Shown: piece by piece, positions 6,397 through 14,460 of the stretch
Numbering within the stretch: position 1 is the first letter of the stretch
Layout: every line of letters begins with the position of its first letter
Assembly: GCA_039809125.1 (NCBI GenBank)
Contig: JBDHUM010000003.1
Span: 1 to 47,017, forward strand
Direction: 5' to 3'
Source: SZUA-359 sp039809125
GTDB taxonomy: Bacteria > Patescibacteriota > Saccharimonadia > Saccharimonadales > Saccharimonadaceae
Length of the DNA: 47,017 bases
Notes under the pieces: model-generated
What the model saw: only the letters and a program-made list of their open reading frames with translations
What the model was told of the DNA's origin: nothing
Databases searched by the model: none
Program-made: the position numbers and the translations under genes

Positions 6397-7656
6397 ATGA
6401 GACTAATGCCTGATTACAACAGAGCTTACCCAACAGTAATGCATATCGACTTAAACTCATGTTTTGCGACAGTGGAACAACAGGCGCGACCGCGCCTTCG
6501 TGGTCGACCAGTGGCAGTGGTCAATCGCCGGACGGAGCACACGATGATTGTAACGTGCAGTTATGAAGCAAAGGCAATGGGAGTAAGGCTCGGTATGCGC
6601 CTGCGTGATGCTAAGCAGCTTTGTCCCGATCTGGTGGGAGTCGAGAGTGATCCCCCCAAGTATCGGTACGTTTACCACCAGCTGATGCGAATCATGAGTG
6701 ACTATTCGGCGTATGTGCGTATGAAAAGTATCGATGAAGGCGTGATTGATTTTAGTGAGACAACAAGCAAGATTGCCGGACGAAATTTGGTGGAGGTTGG
6801 TCATGAAATTAAGCAGCGGTTGCGCGAAGAGATCGGTTGCTATATGCGCTGTAATGTTGGAATTAGTACCAACCGTTTTTTGGCCAAAACCGCTGCTAGT
6901 CTTCATAAACCAGATGGGCTCGATGTGATAACACACGATAATCTGCGCGATGTACTGTCCCGTCTTGAGCTTGAAGATTTGACTGGAATCGCTCAGCGTA
7001 ATCATCAGCGTCTCGAGCGAGTTGGTATCGATACACCGCTTGAGTTTATCGATGCAAGCGAAGCGCTGCTGCGCACGGTGGTGTTTAAGGGTATTGATGG
7101 CACCAAGTGGCACCAGCGGTTAAGGGGCTGGGAAGTTGATAAAGTAGATTTTCCGTTGCGTACGGCCGGCCGGCAATATGTGCTTGAACGTTACGCTATG
7201 AAGCCTGAAGACGTATTAAAGCGTTTGCATCACCTGTGCGAAGCGGTTGGGCGTAAGGTTCGCTCTCAGGGGTTAGTGGCGCGGGGTGTACACGTGCATG
7301 CTCGTAGCTATACGGCTAATCAAGAGCGCGGCTGGTATGGTCGATATTGGAAGGCGCGACACATGAGCCAAACACCGTTTTTTAGCGATCAGGCTATTTA
7401 CGAAATTGCTCGTCAGTTATTTGAAGATGCCCCGTATCCATTAAAGGAAATCGGTATTAGTTGCTATGAATTAACGCTTCCTGACGATAGCCAACTGCAT
7501 CTTTGGGGCGATGAGTTAGCGCGTAGCCAGGCACTGACGGATGCTGCTGATGTAATCAATAGCACTTGGGGTGAGCGTACAATTCACAGTGCCGACACAA
7601 TCGGCACAGATATGATGAGAGCCAAAATTCCCTTTGGTAGTACACGGTATTTATAG
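6397..7656 (+). CDS. Y-family translesion DNA polymerase (DinB/UmuC type)
   Basis: A 419-residue error-prone polymerase that copies damaged DNA. The N-terminus has the first catalytic aspartate in VMHIDLNSCFATVEQQ, with Phe at the steric-gate position, then TCSYEAKAMGVRLGM. The palm acidic pair is in KSIDEGVIDF, followed by VGISTNRFLAKTAAS and the helix-hairpin-helix region (LEDLTGI). The little-finger domain is present, for example AVGRKVRSQGLVARGVHVHA. No C-terminal clamp-binding peptide is obvious. I chose the ATG at 6397 because GGGGGG lies five bases before it; a longer frame from 6358 lacks support. It is downstream of the 88-residue partner. DinB and ImuB-like assignments are both possible, but the acidic residues argue for an active enzyme. 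Confidence 0.85.
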   Translation: MRLMPDYNRAYPTVMHIDLNSCFATVEQQARPRLRGRPVAVVNRRTEHTMIVTCSYEAKAMGVRLGMRLRDAKQLCPDLVGVESDPPKYRYVYHQLMRIMSDYSAYVRMKSIDEGVIDFSETTSKIAGRNLVEVGHEIKQRLREEIGCYMRCNVGISTNRFLAKTAASLHKPDGLDVITHDNLRDVLSRLELEDLTGIAQRNHQRLERVGIDTPLEFIDASEALLRTVVFKGIDGTKWHQRLRGWEVDKVDFPLRTAGRQYVLERYAMKPEDVLKRLHHLCEAVGRKVRSQGLVARGVHVHARSYTANQERGWYGRYWKARHMSQTPFFSDQAIYEIARQLFEDAPYPLKEIGISCYELTLPDDSQLHLWGDELARSQALTDAADVINSTWGERTIHSADTIGTDMMRAKIPFGSTRYL

Positions 7657-7723
7657 ATAATGCTAGAAAAGACGGCATTAGGACAAAGCAGTAAGTTAAC
7701 GGGTGTCGCGAAAATGGGCTGAT

Positions 7724-8251
7724 TTATTTTGACGCTGGTGATCTGGCAGCGAAGAACTCGTTGTAAGTTCTGCGCATATTGTATGTGACTTTAGAAGGTG
7801 TCATATTTACAAGTTTTTCAACCTCTCTAGGGCTGAACCATCTGATGGCTTCAACTTCTTGCGGATCAATAATAATATTTGTCTCGTGGTCAATTTTGCC
7901 GGTATAGATGGTGATAAAACAATCAATGATTCCGAATTCGTTTGGATGGGAGCTATGGATTTTTCCGACTTTCGTAAGTTTCGTCTTTATACCGATTTCT
8001 TCAAATAATTCGCGCTTAGCTGCTGTTTTATAATCTTCACCCTCGTCAACGTGACCAGTTGCTGCCCATGTCCATTGACCAGGGCTGGATTTTTTGTACT
8101 GACTACGTTGTTGCAATAAAAAATTATCGTTAGAGTCCCGCAAAACAATATATGCGTGACGTAAAATTAGTCCGTTTGACCAGGCATTTTCTCGGGTGGT
8201 TGCACCGATTGGTCGGTCATTTTTATCAACAACTTGCAGCCGCTCTTTCAT
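7724..8251 (-). CDS. Nudix hydrolase, IPP-isomerase-like type
   Basis: A 175-residue protein beginning LQVVDKNDRPIGATTRENAW, the usual start of the Nudix branch related to isopentenyl-diphosphate isomerase (YfcD-like). The complete Nudix box is present (GHVDEG, E, then REL-FEE-IGI), so Mg-dependent hydrolysis of a nucleoside diphosphate-linked substrate is expected. An isomerase role is unlikely without a mevalonate pathway nearby. No ribosome site precedes the ATG; a TATACT seven bases upstream suggests a leaderless mRNA. It converges with the polymerase gene and diverges from the 57-residue gene. A related Nudix gene follows recA at the end of the window. Confidence 0.85.
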   Translation of the reverse strand: MKERLQVVDKNDRPIGATTRENAWSNGLILRHAYIVLRDSNDNFLLQQRSQYKKSSPGQWTWAATGHVDEGEDYKTAAKRELFEEIGIKTKLTKVGKIHSSHPNEFGIIDCFITIYTGKIDHETNIIIDPQEVEAIRWFSPREVEKLVNMTPSKVTYNMRRTYNEFFAARSPASK

Positions 8252-8258
8252 AGATAGC

Positions 8259-8266
8259 AGTATACT
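8259..8266. promoter_or_regulatory. Shared palindromic -10 for two divergent leaderless genes
   Basis: AGTATACT is a perfect 8-bp palindrome and contains TATACT on both strands. Reading right, the ATG at 8273 begins six bases after it; reading left, the ATG at 8251 begins seven bases after it. No good -35 is visible for either direction. Confidence 0.65.
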
Positions 8267-8272
8267 AGACGT

Positions 8273-8446
8273 ATGAACAAACGTACATCAATGATTGGTG
8301 CAATTGGTGGTATGAGTATCGGCAGTGTATTACCCTGGCTTTGGGGCGACTACGACGGTTTTGGTATAGCAAGTGCGTTGTGGGGAATGATCGGTGGTTT
8401 TGTTGGTATAGTAGTGGCGGTATGGTTAGGCCGATTTTTTGATTAA
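8273..8446 (+). CDS. Small glycine-rich membrane protein, 57 aa
   Basis: Begins MNKRTSMIGAIGGMSIGSVL and ends VAVWLGRFFD. Two hydrophobic segments, each with small residues (GAIGGMSIGS, and GMIGGFVGIVVAV), are separated by a short acidic loop (WGDYDGFG), giving a glycine-zipper hairpin. I recognise no family. It has no ribosome site; the -10-like TATACT six bases before the ATG suggests a leaderless transcript from the promoter shared with the Nudix gene. Confidence 0.5.
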   Translation: MNKRTSMIGAIGGMSIGSVLPWLWGDYDGFGIASALWGMIGGFVGIVVAVWLGRFFD

Positions 8447-8467
8447 TCTCTACGGTTTGTGACGATA

Positions 8468-8496
8468 TTGACATCGATCAAGCTAATGTCTATATT
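8468..8496 (+). promoter_or_regulatory. Strong promoter of the large surface glycosidase-like gene
   Basis: TTGACA, 17 nt, TATATT: a near-consensus promoter. The predicted start near 8503 leaves a short leader with AGGGAG before the ATG at 8526. Confidence 0.8.
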
Positions 8497-8525
8497 ACAA
8501 ATAAGAATACAGAGGGAGATGAGTG

Positions 8526-11500
8526 ATGAATATAGAGGGAAATAAAGCACATAAACGAGGCGCCCGTGGTCTTGGGCTATTGCTACTAGCGGCCTGTCTT
8601 GCCGTTGTAATTACGGGAGGATTGGCTTGGCAGCAGTATAATGCTCAAAAAAATGCCTTAAGTAGCAACGACGATGTAGCACTGTCGTCAAATGCAACGA
8701 ACGACCTTAATGCTGCGTTAATTGCTGCAGCCGATACGCCAACATTTAAACTGTTTGCTCCTGCTTGGCGTGGTTTAGGCGGCTCTGGCAACACTGCGAA
8801 TGTAAAGCATTTTAAGTATATTTTTGGCGGTATGGACCCTACGACGATCAATGGTATGGCTGAAGGAACCAAGGTTTATAAATATACACTTGGGCCGTAT
8901 GGAGTGGAAGCTAACCTGCCGTGTACACTAGATGATCCAGCCGGTGATCGTTACAAGGCTGGAAAGTGTGGTGGAAATCCTAAGAATCCGGAAGTTGATG
9001 CCCAAGCGTTCGCTAAAGGAATTCTCCCTAACGGATCACGATACAACTATGCTGTATGGGCAAAAAAATTTGATAATTGGCTGTTTGTCCCCAACAACAG
9101 TAAGACCCTCGAGTTTATGAAAAGCGAAGCTACGAAGGCTCTAAAATATGATGGCAATGCCAGTAAGCTCTACGACGGAATTCTCTCGGACAGTATGGGC
9201 ACAGCTCCTTTAAGAAGCGGGTATACTAACGCTAAACCAATCAACCCAGATACGGATAGTGTCTATACAGAGCAGCAATGGATGGATGGGCAAAAGGAGA
9301 TGCTCCATGCCAAAAAACTGGGTATTGGTGAGAGCAAACAACTGATGATTAACGGATTAGCAACAGGAAGCAATTATTTTGCTAATCCAGTTGGTAGCCG
9401 CCAGCTGATCACAGAAGATGTTGGCGGGGCAATGGCGGAACGTATTTTTAGAGAACCGCACGCGACAATGGGTGAGGCAGGCTGGCGAAGTGAAGCTGCA
9501 TGGAAGCAAGATGTAGAGATGGTTGCGGCAGTTCAAGAAAAAAATATTCCTGGATTCTGGTGGACGAAATGCTGGACGACTGGCAATGGAGCTGAAGAAC
9601 GAAGGGCTGCCGATGAGCCTGATGACGGAACAGGTGAAGAAGAATCAAGAGGTGGCCAACCAGCTACTTGTACAGACGATGGTGCAAATGCTGAAGCTGG
9701 TATTAAACAGATTCGCCGGTATGCGATGAGTTCATATCTACTTGGTGCCGGAACAAAGAGCTATTTCAACTACGACACGAATATAAACGATGGTAACGCC
9801 GCTGAGTGGTTTGGGGAAGATTATACAAAAGCGCAGCAACTCGGTTCTGCGTCGGGTTCATATGGAAAGTCGGCAGGATCGACGGTATACAGTCGATCCT
9901 TTTCTAAGGGGATTGTGGTTGTAAACCCAACTTCAGGCGCTAGTACAATCAATCTTGGTAGTAATAAGTATACCGATATTGATGGAAGGACAGGAGTTAC
10001 TGGGTCATATTCTGTACCCGCTCACACGGGTAATATCTTAATTGCAGAAAGAGGCGGCGGGGATGACGATACTGATACAGTGCCACCTTCAGTAGCTTTG
10101 ACTGCCCCTGCGAATAATGCAACGGTAAGCGGTGTAGTAACGGTTAATGGTACGGCAAGTGATAATAAAGCCGTCAGTAAGGTGGAGGTTATTGTAGATG
10201 ATAACGTGGTCGCAACAGATACTGAACGGCCATGGTTTAGCACAACCTGGGATAGTGAAAGTGTTGGTGATGGGGATCACGCTCTATATGTAAAAGCATA
10301 TGATACAGCCGGTAACACCAAAGTGAGTGCAACGATTACTATTAAAACAGGTGAAGGTGAGTCAGACCCGTCAATTCCACCCCCACCTGAAATTAGAGAA
10401 TTTGTGGCGATACCATCGGAGATTAAAACAGGTGAATCAGTATTACTAAAATGGAGAACCAACAGCGTAAAGTCGTGTACTATTACTCCAGGTGGGCCAA
10501 TAAATACAACTGAGAAAAGTTGGCAAACCCCCATTTTTACGACTGAAGGAGACAAAAAATTTGATTTGGTGTGTGCAAATGAAGGTGGTAGGACAGTCAC
10601 CAAACAGGTTACAGTGAAAGTTGTGAAGGTAACAGAAGACATCGGTAAGCCTACCCTAACCGCGAGTGCGCTTGCAGTGAAGCGCGGTAGCAGTGTTAAC
10701 CTATCTTGGTTTAGCAAAAATGCAACCTCATGTGAACTATATCCTGGTGAAATTAAAGATAGTGGTCCTGGTGGTTCGCGTGTTGTGAAGAATATCCAAA
10801 ACGATACGACATTTCGTGTGGTCTGTACTAATGGATCGAGCAAGAAGACAAGTGACGGTGTTAAAGTGAGAATATTACTTCAGGTTGAAAAACCTGAACT
10901 GAAAATTATTACTTTTGAGACTAACAAGACTGAAATTGAGACTGGTGAGCGGGTAACGCTGAGATGGCACGTACAAGGCGCTCGAGTTGGAGGCTGCTCG
11001 CTAAGACCTGGTCCGGTTAGCTCTATAGATAATGCCGGTAGGTGGATAACGCCAAAGCTTACTTCATCGGTTAGCTATCGACTTACGTGTTACGACGGTA
11101 AAGGTAAGGTTGCGACTAAGACTGTTAATGTCGTTGTCAAGGGGACTGCACCGGTGCCTGATCCGCGACCTCGAAAAATCACTCCTCTTGCTACATCAAC
11201 CAATCGCGAAATCGTTGACTCATCAACTAAAACAAAAGTTATCAATGCAGCGGTTGATAGTGAGGTGGATGGTCGAGTAACATTTGATCCTTCAAACATT
11301 CTCGATACGGCAAGAATAGACAATGTTCAGTATGTTGAGTATCTAAAGGGAACAGAATCAGTGCAGCGTGTTGATAAACCGCCATTTAGTCTCGATTCTA
11401 CCCGGCTTGCCAATGGTCGTTATACAATGACAGAACGCACGGTATATAAAGATGGCAGCCAGAGTGAAATTGCACGAATTGTTGATATCAGTAACGGGCG

Positions 11501-11612
11501 ATCAGCCACTGGTCAGTGGTGGAAGAATGCTTGGACGTGGTTGCTAGTAACGCTTCCCATCGCTGTCTTATTAGGAATTGGCTATCTTATTCGTACGCGC
11601 AAAAGTGCGTAA
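8526..11612 (+). CDS. Giant surface protein: glycosidase-like domain plus Ig-like repeats
   Basis: A 1028-residue protein with a membrane segment or signal at both ends. The N-terminal segment is at about 17-37 (GLLLLAACLAVVITGG). Residues of about 70-490 resemble the hypothetical glycosyl hydrolase family called GHL15 (LFAPAWRGLGG, YDGILSDSMGTA, QLITEDVGGAMAER, GFWWTKCW); the activity is predicted, not proven. A bacterial Ig domain follows (PPSVALTAPANNATVSG), then three related Ig-like repeats, each with a Cys pair and a K-T/W motif. A final domain leads to a C-terminal helix (WLLVTLPIAVLLGIGYLI) and the basic tail RTRKSA, so the protein is anchored and displayed. The ATG at 8526 is seven bases after AGGGAG; a GTG at 8523 is possible. 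A host-contact or wall-degrading role is inference. Confidence 0.75.
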   Translation: MNIEGNKAHKRGARGLGLLLLAACLAVVITGGLAWQQYNAQKNALSSNDDVALSSNATNDLNAALIAAADTPTFKLFAPAWRGLGGSGNTANVKHFKYIFGGMDPTTINGMAEGTKVYKYTLGPYGVEANLPCTLDDPAGDRYKAGKCGGNPKNPEVDAQAFAKGILPNGSRYNYAVWAKKFDNWLFVPNNSKTLEFMKSEATKALKYDGNASKLYDGILSDSMGTAPLRSGYTNAKPINPDTDSVYTEQQWMDGQKEMLHAKKLGIGESKQLMINGLATGSNYFANPVGSRQLITEDVGGAMAERIFREPHATMGEAGWRSEAAWKQDVEMVAAVQEKNIPGFWWTKCWTTGNGAEERRAADEPDDGTGEEESRGGQPATCTDDGANAEAGIKQIRRYAMSSYLLGAGTKSYFNYDTNINDGNAAEWFGEDYTKAQQLGSASGSYGKSAGSTVYSRSFSKGIVVVNPTSGASTINLGSNKYTDIDGRTGVTGSYSVPAHTGNILIAERGGGDDDTDTVPPSVALTAPANNATVSGVVTVNGTASDNKAVSKVEVIVDDNVVATDTERPWFSTTWDSESVGDGDHALYVKAYDTAGNTKVSATITIKTGEGESDPSIPPPPEIREFVAIPSEIKTGESVLLKWRTNSVKSCTITPGGPINTTEKSWQTPIFTTEGDKKFDLVCANEGGRTVTKQVTVKVVKVTEDIGKPTLTASALAVKRGSSVNLSWFSKNATSCELYPGEIKDSGPGGSRVVKNIQNDTTFRVVCTNGSSKKTSDGVKVRILLQVEKPELKIITFETNKTEIETGERVTLRWHVQGARVGGCSLRPGPVSSIDNAGRWITPKLTSSVSYRLTCYDGKGKVATKTVNVVVKGTAPVPDPRPRKITPLATSTNREIVDSSTKTKVINAAVDSEVDGRVTFDPSNILDTARIDNVQYVEYLKGTESVQRVDKPPFSLDSTRLANGRYTMTERTVYKDGSQSEIARIVDISNGRSATGQWWKNAWTWLLVTLPIAVLLGIGYLIRTRKSA

Positions 11613-11648
11613 AAACCACTCTCTTAATGTAAACAAGCCCTATTTCTG

Positions 11649-11654
11649 TACAAT
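11649..11654 (+). promoter_or_regulatory. -10 of tilS, leaderless spacing
   Basis: TACAAT ends six bases before the ATG of tilS. GGAG in the gap is too close to the ATG to work as a normal ribosome site. Confidence 0.55.
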
Positions 11655-11660
11655 GGAGAC

Positions 11661-12515
11661 ATGAAGTATCTTGTAGCGGTGTCGGGTGGAGTTGACTCGA
11701 TAGTATTGTTACACTTGCTTGTGAGAGTGGATCGATTGCATAGTAAGCTTGTTGTTGCGCATGTCAATCACGGTATACGGGGCAGCGATTCAGATTTAGA
11801 TGAACGATTTGTTAAAGGTCTGGCTAAGCACTACAATCTACCATTTGTATCTACTCAATTAAACTTGAGTTCATCCGCGAGCGAAGATGAGGCACGTAAG
11901 GGCCGATATGATTTTTTGAATCGACAAGCTGCCGAATATCAGGCAAAGCTTGTGTTAGCTCATCATCAAGACGACCTGATTGGATCAATCGCTATCAATA
12001 TTGTGCGTGGTACGGGATGGCGTGGACTCGGTGTTATGAGCAGGTCAAATGTAGTTCGTCCACTACTTTCTTATCGTAAAGCGCAGCTTGAATCTTACGC
12101 GGTGCGTCACCGATTGGAATGGGTGGAAGATAAGAGTAACCATTCGATGCAATATCTACGTAATCGCTTGCGTGCTGGCGTAATTAATCTCAGTGATGAC
12201 CGGCGCCGACCACTTATAAATTTACAGGTAAGGCAGATGATACTGAAGAAGCAAATTGTAAGGGAATCCAATCGTATATTAGAACATAACTGGCAGAATA
12301 AGTATTTTTTTACTCATATTGATTCGAAAACAGCGATTGAACTTATTCGTCAAAAATTAATAATGATGAAACCTGAAGGGATCACGAATGATCATGCTGC
12401 TAGTATTTTGCATCATATTAAAACAGCACGAGCGGGTAGTATGCACACAATTAACAAGGATTTTACGTTGAATATTACAGCACGTAGCTTTGTTGTGTCG
12501 CTTCCATCGCAGTGA
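11661..12515 (+). CDS. tilS: tRNA(Ile)-lysidine synthase
   Basis: A 284-residue enzyme that adds lysine to C34 of tRNA-Ile2 (CAU), using ATP, so that it reads AUA. The N-terminal PP-loop is at residues 8-13 (SGGVDS), followed by AHVNHGIRG, ASEDEARKGRYDF and LAHHQDD, all typical of TilS. The region around RPLLSYRKAQLESYA and WVEDKSNHS and NRLR also fits. It is short: E. coli TilS is about 430 residues, and the C-terminal domains are reduced, as in small genomes. Its product may act on a CAT tRNA elsewhere. It probably starts leaderless and precedes ftsH, which has its own promoter. Confidence 0.92.
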   Translation: MKYLVAVSGGVDSIVLLHLLVRVDRLHSKLVVAHVNHGIRGSDSDLDERFVKGLAKHYNLPFVSTQLNLSSSASEDEARKGRYDFLNRQAAEYQAKLVLAHHQDDLIGSIAINIVRGTGWRGLGVMSRSNVVRPLLSYRKAQLESYAVRHRLEWVEDKSNHSMQYLRNRLRAGVINLSDDRRRPLINLQVRQMILKKQIVRESNRILEHNWQNKYFFTHIDSKTAIELIRQKLIMMKPEGITNDHAASILHHIKTARAGSMHTINKDFTLNITARSFVVSLPSQ

Positions 12516-12521
12516 TAGAAT
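12493..12521 (+). promoter_or_regulatory. Promoter of ftsH
   Basis: TTGTGT, 17 nt, TAGAAT, spanning the end of tilS. Confidence 0.5.
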
Positions 12522-12564
12522 AGATCAAGAGATATCGACTGAAATTAGAGGAGTAGCGTAGACA

Positions 12565-14448
12565 ATGGCAGTGCCGAAAAGTCCAAAAAATAAGAATACC
12601 TTACAAAATAGCGTTCGGCTAGCGTTATTTTGGATCGTGATATGTTCAGCACTAGCCGCTTTTTGGGTATTTGGAGCCCCTCACCCAAAATTACAAGAAA
12701 TTTCCATAGGTGAAGTGATTCAAAAAATCAACAAGGGGGAAGTAGCAAAAGTAGAAGGACGCGGTAATGAGATTGAGATTACACCAAAAGGTAGCGACAA
12801 ACCAAGTCAGACATCATTTGTGCAAGGCGGGGTAGCGACACTTCTCAATGATGAAACTATTCCAGCTGACAAAAAACAAGTGATTTCGGATAGCGCACCG
12901 TCACAGACTGGTGACACCATATGGAACTTGGCAACCATCATAATTCCAGTGCTTCTAATCGCTGGATTTTTGATGTATATGATGCGGCAAGCCCAAGGAC
13001 AGAATAGCCAAGCGCTTGGTTTTGGCAAGTCAAAGGCAAAACTTTACGGTATCGATAAGGAACGTGTTGTGTTTAGTGATATTGCAGGAAACGACAGTGC
13101 CAAGCAGGACCTCGAGGAAGTAGTTGATTTTTTGAAACATCCAAAAAAGTACCGTGCACTCGGGGCGAAGATTCCTAAAGGTGTTTTGCTGGTTGGTAAT
13201 CCGGGCACAGGTAAAACTATGCTAGCTCGAGCAGTTGCCGGTGAGGCCGATGTGCCGTTTTTCAGTATCAGCGGTTCAGAATTTGTTGAAATGTTTGTTG
13301 GTGTTGGTGCTAGTCGAGTGCGCGATTTGTTTACCAAAGCAAAAAAGAACGCACCGTGTATTATTTTTATTGACGAAATTGATGCAGTCGGTCGTAAACG
13401 TGGCAGTGGAATGGGTGGCGGTCACGATGAACGTGAACAAACGCTTAACCAAATTCTTGTTGAAATGGATGGGTTTGAAACTGATACAAATGTAATTGTT
13501 TTGGCTGCAACCAACCGCGCGGATGTACTTGATCCTGCATTGTTACGTCCAGGGCGGTTTGATCGTCGAACAAACATCACACTTCCAGAGCGTGCTGATC
13601 GCGAAGCAATTTTAAAAGTTCACTTTAAAAATAAGCCTGCTGATAACTCGGTTAATCTCGATAAACTGGCGGCAAAAACAGCGGGCTCTTCGGGTGCAGA
13701 CCTGGCAAACATTGCTAATGAGGCAGCAATTATTGCAGCTCGTCGCAACGCGAAGTTAATATCAAATGCTGATTTGACTGAAGCATTTGAAAAAGTTGCA
13801 ATTGGTCCAGAGCGTAAAGCGCGAATTATGTCGGAAAGTGAAAAGAAGATGACCGCCTATCACGAAGGTGGCCATGCGATCGTTGGACATGTTTTACCAG
13901 ATAGTGATCCAGTTCATAAAGTTACGATTATTCCACGTGGTGGTACGGGCGGTGTAACATGGTTTCTGCCCCCAGAAGATAAGCGTTACACGAATGTGTA
14001 CGAATTTAAAGATATTCTCGCTCGAGCAATGGGCGGTCGTGTTGCTGAAAAGGTGATTTACGGTGAAGATGCGGTAACAACTGGTGCCGGTTCGGATTTG
14101 CGTAAGGCAACTGAAATTGCCCGTGATATGGTCATTGAACAAGGTATGGGTAAAAAGTTACGCGATCAAGTGTTTCACGAAGATAGTGGCGGAATGGTGT
14201 TTGATAAAATTACTCATGAACGGCCCTACAGCGACGCGACTGCTGAATTAATCGATAGCGAAGTAAAGGATTTCTTACAAGAAGCAAACCGTCGGGCGGA
14301 GGCAATTATTGCCGACCCACACAACCGTAAGGTGCTTGATAAACTTGCCGATGCTTTGCTGGAATATGAGACACTTGATGAAGATCAAGTTCACGATATT
14401 CTAAAAGAGGCAATTTTACCAAAAGAAGCAATGCTCCACGCAGCATAA
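12565..14448 (+). CDS. ftsH: ATP-dependent zinc metalloprotease FtsH
   Basis: A 627-residue membrane-bound protease that unfolds and degrades misfolded membrane and regulatory proteins as a hexamer. Two membrane segments (about 20-37 and 120-137) flank a small external domain. The AAA domain has Walker A (GNPGTGKT), Walker B (CIIFIDEIDAVG) and the second region of homology (ALLRPGRFDRR). The zinc site is HEGGH, with Gly where most FtsH have Ala, and the third ligand is in GAGSDLRKAT. The start has GAGGAG 11 nt upstream. It is followed 12 nt later by murJ, likely in one operon. Confidence 0.97.
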   Translation: MAVPKSPKNKNTLQNSVRLALFWIVICSALAAFWVFGAPHPKLQEISIGEVIQKINKGEVAKVEGRGNEIEITPKGSDKPSQTSFVQGGVATLLNDETIPADKKQVISDSAPSQTGDTIWNLATIIIPVLLIAGFLMYMMRQAQGQNSQALGFGKSKAKLYGIDKERVVFSDIAGNDSAKQDLEEVVDFLKHPKKYRALGAKIPKGVLLVGNPGTGKTMLARAVAGEADVPFFSISGSEFVEMFVGVGASRVRDLFTKAKKNAPCIIFIDEIDAVGRKRGSGMGGGHDEREQTLNQILVEMDGFETDTNVIVLAATNRADVLDPALLRPGRFDRRTNITLPERADREAILKVHFKNKPADNSVNLDKLAAKTAGSSGADLANIANEAAIIAARRNAKLISNADLTEAFEKVAIGPERKARIMSESEKKMTAYHEGGHAIVGHVLPDSDPVHKVTIIPRGGTGGVTWFLPPEDKRYTNVYEFKDILARAMGGRVAEKVIYGEDAVTTGAGSDLRKATEIARDMVIEQGMGKKLRDQVFHEDSGGMVFDKITHERPYSDATAELIDSEVKDFLQEANRRAEAIIADPHNRKVLDKLADALLEYETLDEDQVHDILKEAILPKEAMLHAA

Positions 14449-14460
14449 GGCGGTGCAACC

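Noticed and set aside
6457..7113. A 218-codon frame on the minus strand inside the Y-family polymerase gene
   Set aside because: It is antisense to a clearly conserved enzyme, contains no recognisable domain and has no promoter or ribosome site.
10277..10843. A 188-codon minus-strand frame inside the large surface gene
   Set aside because: Antisense to Ig-like repeats, no motif, no initiation signal.
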